A DNA stretch of 64,000 nucleotides, from the NCBI GenBank assembly GCA_035873375.1, contig JAYWMQ010000027.1, forward strand, positions 1 to 64,000, in the 5' to 3' direction. The translations under genes were made by a program, and so were the position numbers. Within the stretch, counting starts at the first letter, position 1. Each line of letters opens with the position of its first letter. This DNA is from Nitrospirota bacterium. GTDB taxonomy: Bacteria; Nitrospirota; Thermodesulfovibrionia; Thermodesulfovibrionales; JdFR-85. Of this stretch, positions 7,340 through 15,304 are shown one piece after another. Under the pieces are notes generated by a model. That model did not search any database. It was given only the letters and a program-made list of their open reading frames with translations, and was not told the DNA's origin.

Positions 7340-8803
7340 TTATGGCCTGATGGTCACGTAGATGTAGCCTCCGGACCTGTAAACAAGTAGAAGCACGTTA
7401 TCGTCAGGGCCTATCCTGGAGACCACTTTCCTGTAATCATTTATCTCCTTTATTACCTGCCGGTTTATCTCCTGAATGACATCGTTTCTCTTAAGAATCC
7501 CGGAGGCAGGGCTGTCCTCTTCAACCTTGGACACGAGAACCCCTCTTACCTTGTCGGGTATATTGAGGCTTGCCCTGAGGTCTGCTGTGAGTTCCTGAAC
7601 ATAAACTCCGCGCAGAACATTGTTGTAGCCTTCTTTTACGGCTGCCGTCTCTGTCTCTGGATATTCACCGAGAGTTACCGTCAGTATCCTTTCCTTGCCA
7701 TCCCTTATAATCTTTGCCTGTACGGTTTTCCCAGGGGGTGTGTTGGCAACCATATTTCTCAGGGATGTCTCGTCCTCTACCATCTTGCCGTCAAACTCCA
7801 CAATAAGGTCTCCCCGTTTAAAGCCGGCTTTTTCAGCAGGACTATCCTTTACCACGTCTGTTACAAGGGCACCCTTGTCCTCTTTTATATCAAATGACTT
7901 GGCAAGTTCGGGCGTAAGACCCTGAATTGTTACCCCAAGCCATCCACGGATAACTTTGCCGTATTTGACTATGCTCTTCATTACCGCCTTTGCCATATCC
8001 GAGGGGATGGCAAACCCGATACCCATATATCCGCCGCTTGTTGAAAATATAGCGGTATTCACACCTATAAGCTCTCCCTTTGTACTGACAAGCGCTCCAC
8101 CCGAGTTGCCGGGATTAATGGCGGCATCGGTCTGGATAAAATCCTCGTAGTCGGCAATGCCCACATTGGACCTGCCTACTGCGCTTACTATTCCCATGGT
8201 TATGGTCTGGTTCAGACCAAATGGGTTTCCAATGGCAATAACCACTTCTCCCACCCTCAGGCTGTCAGACTCTCCTATCTTGATGGCAGGCAGTTTTTCA
8301 GCGTCAATCTTTATCACCGCAAGGTCTGTCTTGGGGTCAGTGCCGATAACCTTGCCCTTGAATTCCCTCTTGTCAGAGAGTACCACCTTTATCTCATCTG
8401 CATCCTTTATCACATGATTGTTGGTGAGTATGTACCCGTCCTCGGATACTATTACCCCTGAGCCAAGGGCTGAGGATTTGAATTTCCGTTCAGGGCCAAA
8501 AGACCTGAAGTCGTTACCGAAGAACCGCCTGAAAAAGGGGTCGTTAAATAAATCGTTGAAGGGGTTGTTCTTCAATGTAACGGTCCTTGTGGTGGATATA
8601 TTAACGACTGAAGGTTTTACCACCTCGGCAACCTCGGAGAGTGACGTGCTCAACCTGCCAAGGAACTCGGTAGCTTCTTTCGATACCCTGGTTTGATCTG
8701 CAAACGTGAGTTTTTGAACATCAAGATTTGATGATATAGTAAGACCTACAACTATACCAATCAAAACCAGAAGCAGTGCAATGACCTTGTTTCTCTTTTT
8801 CAT
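7340..8803 (-). CDS. degP: Periplasmic serine protease/chaperone, HtrA (DegP/DegQ) family
   Basis: A 487-residue Do-type protease with an N-terminal membrane anchor or signal segment (about residues 7-24), a trypsin-like domain with His in Thr-Asn-Asn-His-Val-Ile, Asp in Lys-Thr-Asp-Leu-Ala-Val and Ser in Asn-Pro-Gly-Asn-Ser-Gly-Gly, then two PDZ domains. It degrades or refolds damaged envelope proteins. ATG 8803 follows GGAGG at 7 nt; an upstream in-frame extension to 8839 has no site. In this organism with many periplasmic cytochromes and outer-membrane proteins it is a plausible quality-control enzyme. The distinction between DegP, DegQ and MucD types cannot be made here. Confidence 0.93.
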   Translation of the reverse strand: MKKRNKVIALLLVLIGIVVGLTISSNLDVQKLTFADQTRVSKEATEFLGRLSTSLSEVAEVVKPSVVNISTTRTVTLKNNPFNDLFNDPFFRRFFGNDFRSFGPERKFKSSALGSGVIVSEDGYILTNNHVIKDADEIKVVLSDKREFKGKVIGTDPKTDLAVIKIDAEKLPAIKIGESDSLRVGEVVIAIGNPFGLNQTITMGIVSAVGRSNVGIADYEDFIQTDAAINPGNSGGALVSTKGELIGVNTAIFSTSGGYMGIGFAIPSDMAKAVMKSIVKYGKVIRGWLGVTIQGLTPELAKSFDIKEDKGALVTDVVKDSPAEKAGFKRGDLIVEFDGKMVEDETSLRNMVANTPPGKTVQAKIIRDGKERILTVTLGEYPETETAAVKEGYNNVLRGVYVQELTADLRASLNIPDKVRGVLVSKVEEDSPASGILKRNDVIQEINRQVIKEINDYRKVVSRIGPDDNVLLLVYRSGGYIYVTIRP

Positions 8804-8880
8804 GTGTTCACCTCCACATCGGTTTTTTTTGGTTGGCAATAACTCCTATCCAGTGATAAAAAACCTCAATCAAGGGACTT

Positions 8881-9936
8881 TCAGGTGTACCTCGGTTGTT
8901 GCCATTCCTGAGGCAGAAAGAGTCTCTCATACGTCATCAGGGCAAACCTGTCTGTCATGCCTGCTATAAAATCACAGACCATCCTGTGCCTGTCCATCTT
9001 TTTTTCAGCACGAACATTTCCGAACCCCTCTTCAATATCCTCAATATGGTCAAGAAAGTACTCATAAAGGTCACGGAGTATCTTCCTTGCCTTTTTAAAC
9101 TCCATCTTTATCTGCCGGCTCTCATAGACACTGTCAAAAAGGAAATCCCTGAGAATGTATATTGCAGCGGAAACCTCCTCTCCCATATAAATATGATCAT
9201 ACTCGGTGGCTATTGTTGAATATATCACATCCTTGACCATTGTATCTATACGTTTTGAATATTTGTTTCCTATGGTCTTTATAACTTCCGCGGGTATGTC
9301 CGTCCTTTTTATCACTCCCGCCCTGATGGCGTCGTCAAGGTCATGATTTAGATAGGCAATTATATCAGATACCCTTACGACCTGTCCTTCAAGGGTCTCG
9401 GAAAGACCTGCACCGTTCTCAGGCATTATTTGTCCCTTTCCTTTTGAGTGGGTTACTATGCCGTTTCTTACCTCATGGGTGAGGTTGAGTCCCCTGCCGT
9501 TGTTTTCAAGAAAGTCCACCACCCGGAGGCTCTGTTTGTGATGGTCAAAACCCCCTGGATATATCTCTCTCAGGACTGCCTCTCCTGCATGGCCGAAAGG
9601 CGTGTGCCCGAGGTCATGACCCAGGGCTATGGCCTCCGTGAGATCCTCGTTCAATCTGAGCGCCCTGGAGATAGTACGTGCGATCTGGGAAACCTCAAGT
9701 ACATGCGTCAGCCTTGTCCTGTAATGGTCCCCTTTTGGCGCAAGAAAGACCTGTGTCTTATGTTTTAGCCGCCGGAATGACTTTGAATGGATTATTCTGT
9801 CCCTGTCACGTTGAAAACAGGTGCGGACTTCCCCTTCCTTTTCAGGCCTTACCCGCCCCTTACTACCTGTGCTGAGGGCGGCCTTGGGATGAAGGGTCTT
9901 TTTCTCAATTGCTTCTGTCTGTCCGCGAATGGTCAT
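8881..9936 (-). CDS. dgt: Deoxyguanosinetriphosphate triphosphohydrolase-like HD protein
   Basis: A 351-residue HD-domain protein of the dGTPase type 2 family, which hydrolyses dNTPs to nucleosides and triphosphate. The metal site is visible: an early His in His-Val-Leu-Glu-Val, the His-Asp pair in [11 protein letters not shown], and a later Asp in Ser-Asp-Ile-Ile-Ala-Tyr. The Arg-rich segment [12 protein letters not shown] is typical. I chose ATG 9936 because the longer frame runs through the tRNA-Leu gene; no clear ribosome-binding site is visible. Cellular role probably nucleotide-pool control. Confidence 0.88.
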   Translation of the reverse strand: MTIRGQTEAIEKKTLHPKAALSTGSKGRVRPEKEGEVRTCFQRDRDRIIHSKSFRRLKHKTQVFLAPKGDHYRTRLTHVLEVSQIARTISRALRLNEDLTEAIALGHDLGHTPFGHAGEAVLREIYPGGFDHHKQSLRVVDFLENNGRGLNLTHEVRNGIVTHSKGKGQIMPENGAGLSETLEGQVVRVSDIIAYLNHDLDDAIRAGVIKRTDIPAEVIKTIGNKYSKRIDTMVKDVIYSTIATEYDHIYMGEEVSAAIYILRDFLFDSVYESRQIKMEFKKARKILRDLYEYFLDHIEDIEEGFGNVRAEKKMDRHRMVCDFIAGMTDRFALMTYERLFLPQEWQQPRYT

Positions 9937-9957
9937 TGTAGGGTTGTTTGTCTGAAA

Positions 9958-10042
9958 TGGTGCCGAAGGGGGGATTCGAACCCCCACAGGTTGCCCCATA
10001 CGCCCCTCAAGCGCACGTGTCTACCGGTTCCACCACTTCGGC
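9958..10042 (-). tRNA. tRNA-Leu (anticodon GAG)
   Basis: On the minus strand the sequence folds as a class II tRNA: acceptor stem GCCGAAG pairing with CTTCGGC, anticodon stem TGCGC/GCGTA with loop TTGAGGG (anticodon GAG, reading CUC/CUU), a long variable arm, T-arm with GTTCGAATC, and an encoded CCA at the 3' end. The total length of 85 nt suits leucine tRNA. Confidence 0.97.
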
Positions 10043-10181
10043 TAACTTATATTATTTATCAGAGCGGGTCTTCTTGTCAACCATACGGGTGTATTAATCA
10101 GCAATTAAGGAATAGCCGGCATTTCTGATACTTGTTGAAATATGGGGTAAGAGATGATAGTATTTGTTAAAGGGGGTTAGC

Positions 10182-11294
10182 ATGATAATAGGCGTTCCAA
10201 AAGAGATAAAAAAAGAGGAGTACAGGGTGGCTGTCACACCTTTTGGTGTCAGGGAGCTTAAGAGGGATGGTCATACCGTTCTTGTTGAGCCTGGTGCGGG
10301 AGAGGGCAGTGGTTTCTCCGATGACGAATATCTCGGGGCAGATGCCGACATTATCGACAGGGAGAGTTTGTTCAGGAAGGCAGACCTCATTGTCAAGGTG
10401 AAGGAGCCCCTTCCCCCGGAGTATGATTTAATCAGGGAGGGACAGGCAATATTCACGTTCCTCCACCTTGCCCCGAACCGTGAACTTACTGATGTGCTCC
10501 TTGCCAGGAGGGTGGTTGCATTTGGATATGAAACACTGCAGAAGGATGGCGAGCTGCCCCTGCTTTCGCCCATGAGTGAGATTGCGGGCAGGATGGCCCC
10601 GATAATGGGTACATTCTATCTGCAGAAGATTAAGGGGGGAGAGGGTATCCTCCCTACCGGGACAACCGGGGTAAAGCCTGCAAGGGCATTGATACTCGGT
10701 GCAGGAGTTGTTGGTACAAATGCTGCCCGTGTGTCAGTCGGTCTCGGAATGGATACGGTTGTAATAAACAAGGGAGTAGAAAGATTGAGGAAGATTGACG
10801 AGATCTTCCTGGGAAGGGTAAAGACCTTGCCCCTTACCGGGTGCGACATAGCGGGAGAGTTGAAGGAGGCTGATATAGTGATTGGTGCTGTACTCGTTCC
10901 TGGTGGAAGGGCGCCGGTACTGATAAGCAGGGGGATGCTCGGGATTATGAAAAAAGGTGCTGTTATAATCGATGTGTCTGTAGACCAGGGGGGATGTGTG
11001 GAGACATCAAGACCAACCACACACGATAACCCTGTTTATGTTGTTGATGGCGTGATACATTATGCGGTTGCCAATATGCCCGGTGCATACCCAAGGACAT
11101 CAACCCTTGCATTGACAAATGTAACCCTACCTTATATCAAGACCATGGCTAACAGGGGAATTGAGAGCGCCATCAGGGAAGACCCTTCAATAAAGAGTGC
11201 CCTTAATACTTATTCCGGAGAGGTTGTTCATAAGGTGTTAGCCGATTCTTTGGGGATTCCTCATAAAAGTATTGATGAAATAATGAGAGGATGA
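10182..11294 (+). CDS. ald: Alanine dehydrogenase
   Basis: A 370-residue NAD-dependent alanine dehydrogenase interconverting L-alanine and pyruvate plus ammonia. N-terminal Met-Ile-Ile-Gly-Val-Pro-Lys-Glu-Ile-Lys is the family signature; the substrate-binding Arg and Lys lie in the first 80 residues; the NAD-binding Rossmann motif Leu-Gly-Ala-Gly-Val-Val-Gly-Thr-Asn-Ala is near residue 173. Length matches the family. ATG 10182 is preceded by an AAGGGGG purine tract; the upstream ATG-less extension is ignored. It stands alone between the tRNA gene and an orphan Fis-like gene. Confidence 0.95.
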   Translation: MIIGVPKEIKKEEYRVAVTPFGVRELKRDGHTVLVEPGAGEGSGFSDDEYLGADADIIDRESLFRKADLIVKVKEPLPPEYDLIREGQAIFTFLHLAPNRELTDVLLARRVVAFGYETLQKDGELPLLSPMSEIAGRMAPIMGTFYLQKIKGGEGILPTGTTGVKPARALILGAGVVGTNAARVSVGLGMDTVVINKGVERLRKIDEIFLGRVKTLPLTGCDIAGELKEADIVIGAVLVPGGRAPVLISRGMLGIMKKGAVIIDVSVDQGGCVETSRPTTHDNPVYVVDGVIHYAVANMPGAYPRTSTLALTNVTLPYIKTMANRGIESAIREDPSIKSALNTYSGEVVHKVLADSLGIPHKSIDEIMRG

Positions 11295-11501
11295 TCCGGT
11301 TATTCCTGCCGTGTGACTGCTACAACAGCATCTACAAGATTGTCACCTCCTTACATTTTTGTGTTCCGGGTTGTTCTGAATTATACTTAAAAATCAAAGG
11401 ATTAGCTCCTGGCACGTTTCTGGCTTTGTTTAGGATGTAGCTGGGGTTGGGGGCTATGCAGGGGTAGGTGTTTAACGGTAGTTCAGCAGATTGGAGTATA
11501 G

Positions 11502-11705
11502 ATGGTTTCATTGAAAGACAAGGTAGAAGAGATGGAGAGGGAGGAGATAATCAGGGCCCTGAAGGAGACCGGTTGGATCAAGGCCAAGGCAGCGAGGGTC
11601 CTGGGGATTACAGAGAGGATGATAGGGTATAAGATCAAGAAGTACGGAATCAAAATAAGCATGACAGGAGAAGAGAGCGAGTTTCTTGACAAACAGGACT
11701 TATAA
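11502..11705 (+). CDS. Orphan Fis-type helix-turn-helix protein
   Basis: A 67-residue protein consisting almost only of a Fis-type DNA-binding domain (Glu-Arg-Glu-Glu-Ile-Ile-Arg-Ala-Leu ... Lys-Ala-Ala-Arg-Val-Leu-Gly-Ile-Thr-Glu-Arg-Met-Ile-Gly-Tyr-Lys-Ile). This domain normally ends NtrC/NifA-type sigma-54 activators, and the recognition helix is closest to NifA-like ones, but no AAA+ domain is encoded upstream. ATG 11502 has a GGAG site at 6 nt. It is either a small nucleoid-associated regulator or the surviving tail of an activator gene. It lies just upstream of the PilT-like gene. Confidence 0.7.
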   Translation: MVSLKDKVEEMEREEIIRALKETGWIKAKAARVLGITERMIGYKIKKYGIKISMTGEESEFLDKQDL

Positions 11706-11751
11706 TATTGATTAAGTTGACAATTATCGTGAAATGTGATAAAACTTTAGT

Positions 11752-13317
11752 ATGAAGACAGGCAGAGGTGAACAAAGGCAGCGTCTTGGAGAATTACTTG
11801 TTGAGCATGGTCTGATTAATACAAACCAGTTGAAAGAGGCGCTGAAGAGGCAGGCTCAGGTGGGCGGGCAGATAGGGTCCATCCTGATAGAGCTGGGGTT
11901 TATTACAACTGACGATCTTCTGGACTTCCTGAGCAGGCAGCTTGGTGTCCCTTCTGCAAATCTGTTTAAGCTGGACGTGCCTCCGAAGATATTAAGGTTC
12001 CTTCCGCTGGAGAAGATCAGAAGTCTGAAGGTTGTTCCCCTTGCGGTTGATGATAATACAGTAACCCTTGCAATGGTGAATCCCCGTGACATGGTGACAC
12101 TCAGTGAAATCGAGTTTTCCCTCGGCAAGAAGGTGCAGCCGGTAGTAGTGCCTGCCGTGCAGATGGAGACAGCGATAAAAAGCCTGATGTCGGATCCTGA
12201 TAAAGGGCTTAAGGGTATGGCCCTTGAAAAGGAGGCTCAAAAGGCGGAGACACAAAAGGCGCCTGAACTGCTCTCTTTGCTGCGCTATCTGGTAGAGTCA
12301 CCTGCAACCGATATGTTGCTTACCGCCGGAGTCCCTCCTTCCTTAAAGATTCACAATGATATAAAGAGGGCATCCATGTCCTCGCTTACTCCCCTTGATT
12401 GTGAAAGGTATGCGAGGGGGATGATGACCGGGGAGGCCTGGGAAAGATTTATCCGGAAAGGTGACCGGGATTTTGCCGTTACCTATCCTGAAATCGGACG
12501 ATTCAGGGTAAGTGTTTACAAACAACGGAACTCCATCTCTGTTGCCATCAGGCACATAGCGGAAATCATACCCACCCTGGAGGAACTCAATCTGCCGGAG
12601 TGGTTGAAAGAGTATGCCCTGAAGCCTCAGGGGTTGATATTGGTGGCAGGTCCTACCGGACATGGTAAAACCACCACCCTTGCAGCAATGATTGATATTA
12701 TCAACACCTACAGGAGATGCAACATTGTCACACTTGAAGACCCGATCGAATATCTCCACAAACATAAGAACAGCAATGTCAACCAGAGGGAGATCGGGCT
12801 CGATACCGAATCTTTTTATGAGGGGTTGAAACGTATCTTCAGGCAGTATCCCGACGTGATAGTTGTTGGGGAGTTGAGAGACAAGGAGAGTTTTGAAATA
12901 GCCCTGCAGGCAGCTGATACCGGACATCTTGTTTTATGCACGGTTCATTCAAATAATTCCACCACGGCAATTGAGAGGATCATTAATATGTTTCCGTCAC
13001 ACCAGCAAAACCTGACCAGGACAAAGATTGCCGATACCCTCCTGCTTGTATTCTCGCAGAGGCTGGTTTCCCTTAGAGAGGGTGATGGCAGGATACTTGC
13101 CTACGAAAAACTGATAAACAGTTACAGGATAAAGAACCTTATAAGAGAGGAGAAGACCCACCAGATAAGGTCTCAGATGCAGGTGGGGACAGAGGAGTTT
13201 TCCTCCATTGACAGCGCTCTGGCAAATCTTTACAAGGAAGGATTGATCACTTTTGAGAAGGGCCTGCTTTATGCTGAAAACGAACAATTCTTCAGGGAGA
13301 TTGCCGGGGTGGTCTGA
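11752..13317 (+). CDS. PilT-like ATPase with N-terminal MshEN (c-di-GMP-binding type) domain
   Basis: A 521-residue protein. Residues about 8-150 are an MshEN/GspE-N domain: two tandem copies of the Arg-Leu-Gly/Gly-x-x-Leu-x-x-x-Gly-x-Ile ... Leu-x-x-x-Leu-x-x-Gln pattern, which binds c-di-GMP in MshE. Residues about 175-510 are a PilT/GspE-type hexameric ATPase with Walker A Gly-Pro-Thr-Gly-His-Gly-Lys-Thr-Thr-Thr, Asp box, Walker B Val-Ile-Val-Val-Gly-Glu-Leu and His box. The segment Arg-Ile-Lys-Asn-Leu-Ile-Arg-Glu near 450 resembles the AIRNLIRE motif typical of the retraction ATPase PilT rather than PilB, and there is no tetracysteine zinc motif. It likely powers pilus retraction under c-di-GMP control. 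Standard PilT has no MshEN domain. Confidence 0.82.
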   Translation: MKTGRGEQRQRLGELLVEHGLINTNQLKEALKRQAQVGGQIGSILIELGFITTDDLLDFLSRQLGVPSANLFKLDVPPKILRFLPLEKIRSLKVVPLAVDDNTVTLAMVNPRDMVTLSEIEFSLGKKVQPVVVPAVQMETAIKSLMSDPDKGLKGMALEKEAQKAETQKAPELLSLLRYLVESPATDMLLTAGVPPSLKIHNDIKRASMSSLTPLDCERYARGMMTGEAWERFIRKGDRDFAVTYPEIGRFRVSVYKQRNSISVAIRHIAEIIPTLEELNLPEWLKEYALKPQGLILVAGPTGHGKTTTLAAMIDIINTYRRCNIVTLEDPIEYLHKHKNSNVNQREIGLDTESFYEGLKRIFRQYPDVIVVGELRDKESFEIALQAADTGHLVLCTVHSNNSTTAIERIINMFPSHQQNLTRTKIADTLLLVFSQRLVSLREGDGRILAYEKLINSYRIKNLIREEKTHQIRSQMQVGTEEFSSIDSALANLYKEGLITFEKGLLYAENEQFFREIAGVV

Positions 13318-13519
13318 TTTTATACAGATGCCCTGGTTCTGACAAGGTAGTAAAATCTCTTTTTGAAATCCGGGGGCTTCATTTTTGCCACTTCTGCAAG
13401 TCCTCTTATTAACCCGTCAACTATATAGAGAGACATATTCGTCAAAATCAACCACTTAAGAACTTGTTGTGTAAACTCTTGTTTTGTCACCCTGAACTTG
13501 TTTCAGGGTCTCATACCTT
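13318..13519. repeat. Intergenic hairpin element, ACCCTGAA-type
   Basis: The gap between the PilT-like gene and fliW has no gene. It contains at 13486-13513 a hairpin with an 8-bp stem ACCCTGAA / TTCAGGGT. The same type of core (ATTCTGAA / TTCAGAAT) sits in the longer repeats at 22207 and 63593. It probably serves as a bidirectional terminator between the convergent genes. Confidence 0.5.
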
Positions 13520-13945
13520 TCAGGTCTTTTCTTGCAGTTCCATATTATAAGCATAAACTCCGGGACTTTCAACAACTAATTGAAAACCCCTTCTGGTGGC
13601 CGAGTTGAGAATAAGCGGTCCCTGGAAATTTGCCATAACATTGTTGTTCTCAACCCTGACAATTACGAGGATTGCGAGGTCATCAACGTCTTCAAGCCCG
13701 ATGAGCTTTTTTGCCGCATCAGGGACCTCAAACTGATAGGAGGGATTTATCAGGAATGGATTGATTACTATGAAGGCCACATCAGGGTCATCAATTGCCT
13801 GCAACCATTTGACTTCCGTCTCCTTATGGTCCATGAGGATATATCTTTTGAGGCCGGGGAACCCGAAGAGCCCATCGGGAAAGTGAATGACCTGTTCTTC
13901 CGGTACCTCGATGCTGCCGAATCTGGTTGTTGAGAAACTGATCAC
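13520..13945 (-). CDS. fliW: Flagellar assembly factor FliW
   Basis: A 141-residue FliW, the flagellin-binding protein that antagonises CsrA: when flagellin is secreted, free FliW binds CsrA and relieves repression of flagellin translation. Family motifs Phe-Pro-Asp-Gly-Leu-Phe-Gly-Phe-Pro and Phe-Gln-Gly-Pro-Leu-Ile-Leu-Asn are present. It starts with GTG 13945, overlapping the csrA stop by 4 nt, so the two partners are translationally coupled. It is the last gene of the flgM-flgN-flgK-flgL-csrA-fliW unit. Confidence 0.95.
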   Translation of the reverse strand: MISFSTTRFGSIEVPEEQVIHFPDGLFGFPGLKRYILMDHKETEVKWLQAIDDPDVAFIVINPFLINPSYQFEVPDAAKKLIGLEDVDDLAILVIVRVENNNVMANFQGPLILNSATRRGFQLVVESPGVYAYNMELQEKT

Positions 13946-14172
13946 GATTTTCTGAAGACCTCCTTGAGTTTGCCAAAGGTATCCAGCCCTGCCATTGCAG
14001 AGAGCCTGTTTTCCCTGGAGATTTTTTGGTATAGCTCTTCCCTGTAAATCCTGAAGTGCCTTGGTGCCTCTATCCCGAGTCTTACCTGATTTCCCTTTAC
14101 CTCCACCACCCTGATGATTATATCATCACCAATGCGGATTGATTCGTCTGACTTCCTTGTCAATACCAGCAT
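13942..14172 (-). CDS. csrA: Carbon storage regulator CsrA
   Basis: A 76-residue RNA-binding CsrA with the canonical N-terminus Met-Leu-Val-Leu-Thr-Arg-Lys and the conserved Arg44-region (Ile-Glu-Ala-Pro-Arg-His-Phe-Arg-Ile-Tyr-Arg-Glu-Glu-Leu-Tyr). It binds GGA motifs in leader RNAs, typically of flagellin. It carries a C-terminal extension beyond the usual ~61 residues, common where FliW is the antagonist. ATG 14172 has a GAGGAGG site; an in-frame extension to 14193 is not used. Confidence 0.96.
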   Translation of the reverse strand: MLVLTRKSDESIRIGDDIIIRVVEVKGNQVRLGIEAPRHFRIYREELYQKISRENRLSAMAGLDTFGKLKEVFRKS

Positions 14173-14230
14173 CCTGCCTCCTCTTGCTTTCAACGGTTTA
14201 ATTCAATTTAAATCATGGTATTCCTATTGG

Positions 14231-15304
14231 TCATTGCAGAAAATCCAGCAGGGACTGGCTCAGCAACCTTGCCCCTGTATTCCTTAATGCCTGAAGTGCT
14301 ACTTCGTTTTTTGATACCTCGGATATTACCTCTGCAAGGTCCGCATCCTCTGTTGCGGAAAGGAGGGTACGTAAACCAAGAACGGAATTATCCAGTCTGC
14401 CATGCTCCGTCTCCGTGAAATTTATTCTTGCCCCTAACTCCGCCCTTGCATCAGTAACCTGTCCGATGGAATCGTCAATCGGGGTCAGTATTGCATTGAT
14501 CCTGTCGGTATTATTGCTCTCAAGGGCACTTTGCAACTGCCCTGTCATCTGAATCATGTTGTCGAAATAAAAGGTGTCCTCTACTGAAGTGTATGGCGGG
14601 CCACCCTGAAGCTCTGTCTCCACTGCAGACTTATCGTCCGTAGAGGAAATGGCTATTATCACCCTGTTTTTCGGATAGGTTCCATCAATAACCTGTCCGG
14701 GAATGTAATGAATATATCTTGTCCCCTCCTCAAGTGTAACTACTTTGTGTGATGATTGAACGTAGGCAAAAGCCTCATTTCCCGTCAGGTTTTCCTTTAT
14801 CCTTGCATTGGCCCCAACCTTTATCTCCAGATTGTTTTCATCGCCCCGGTAATCATAAGTGTTGGGGTCAAAAGCCATCCTGTCTGTCAGGAGTCCGCTG
14901 AAGATATATTTGCCCTGAAATGAGGAGTTTCCAAGACTGAGCAGGTGCATCTTCAGTTCCCTGACCTCCTTTGCCGTTGCCTCTCTATCCTCACTGCTCA
15001 TGCTTCCGTTCAGTGCCGAAAGAGAGAGCTCCTTTAACCTTGAAAGGGCATTGGTGGCATCTCCAAGGATTCCGCCTGTGATCTCAAGATTAGCTGTTGC
15101 TCCCTCTATGCTCTTTATATTCTGTTGAGTCTCCTTAATGCTGACCTTATAGTCAAGTGCCCTCGATGCCCCGACAATATCCTGAGACGGCCTGTTTATC
15201 TTCTTTCCGGTGGCAAGGGTTTCCTGGGCATCATAGAGCCTTCTGAGGTTCTCCTGCAGGGCCCTTGTCAGCTGGTCGTATACTGTAAAGCTTGAGATTC
15301 TCAT
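14231..15304 (-). CDS. flgL: Flagellar hook-filament junction protein FlgL
   Basis: A 357-residue FlgL (HAP3), flagellin-like at both ends: N-terminal Met-Arg-Ile-Ser-Ser-Phe-Thr-Val-Tyr-Asp-Gln and a C-terminal coiled-coil with Glu-Val-Ala-Leu-Gln-Ala. It joins the hook-capping junction FlgK to the filament. Its start overlaps the flgK stop by 4 nt. Length is normal for the family. Confidence 0.95.
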   Translation of the reverse strand: MRISSFTVYDQLTRALQENLRRLYDAQETLATGKKINRPSQDIVGASRALDYKVSIKETQQNIKSIEGATANLEITGGILGDATNALSRLKELSLSALNGSMSSEDREATAKEVRELKMHLLSLGNSSFQGKYIFSGLLTDRMAFDPNTYDYRGDENNLEIKVGANARIKENLTGNEAFAYVQSSHKVVTLEEGTRYIHYIPGQVIDGTYPKNRVIIAISSTDDKSAVETELQGGPPYTSVEDTFYFDNMIQMTGQLQSALESNNTDRINAILTPIDDSIGQVTDARAELGARINFTETEHGRLDNSVLGLRTLLSATEDADLAEVISEVSKNEVALQALRNTGARLLSQSLLDFLQ

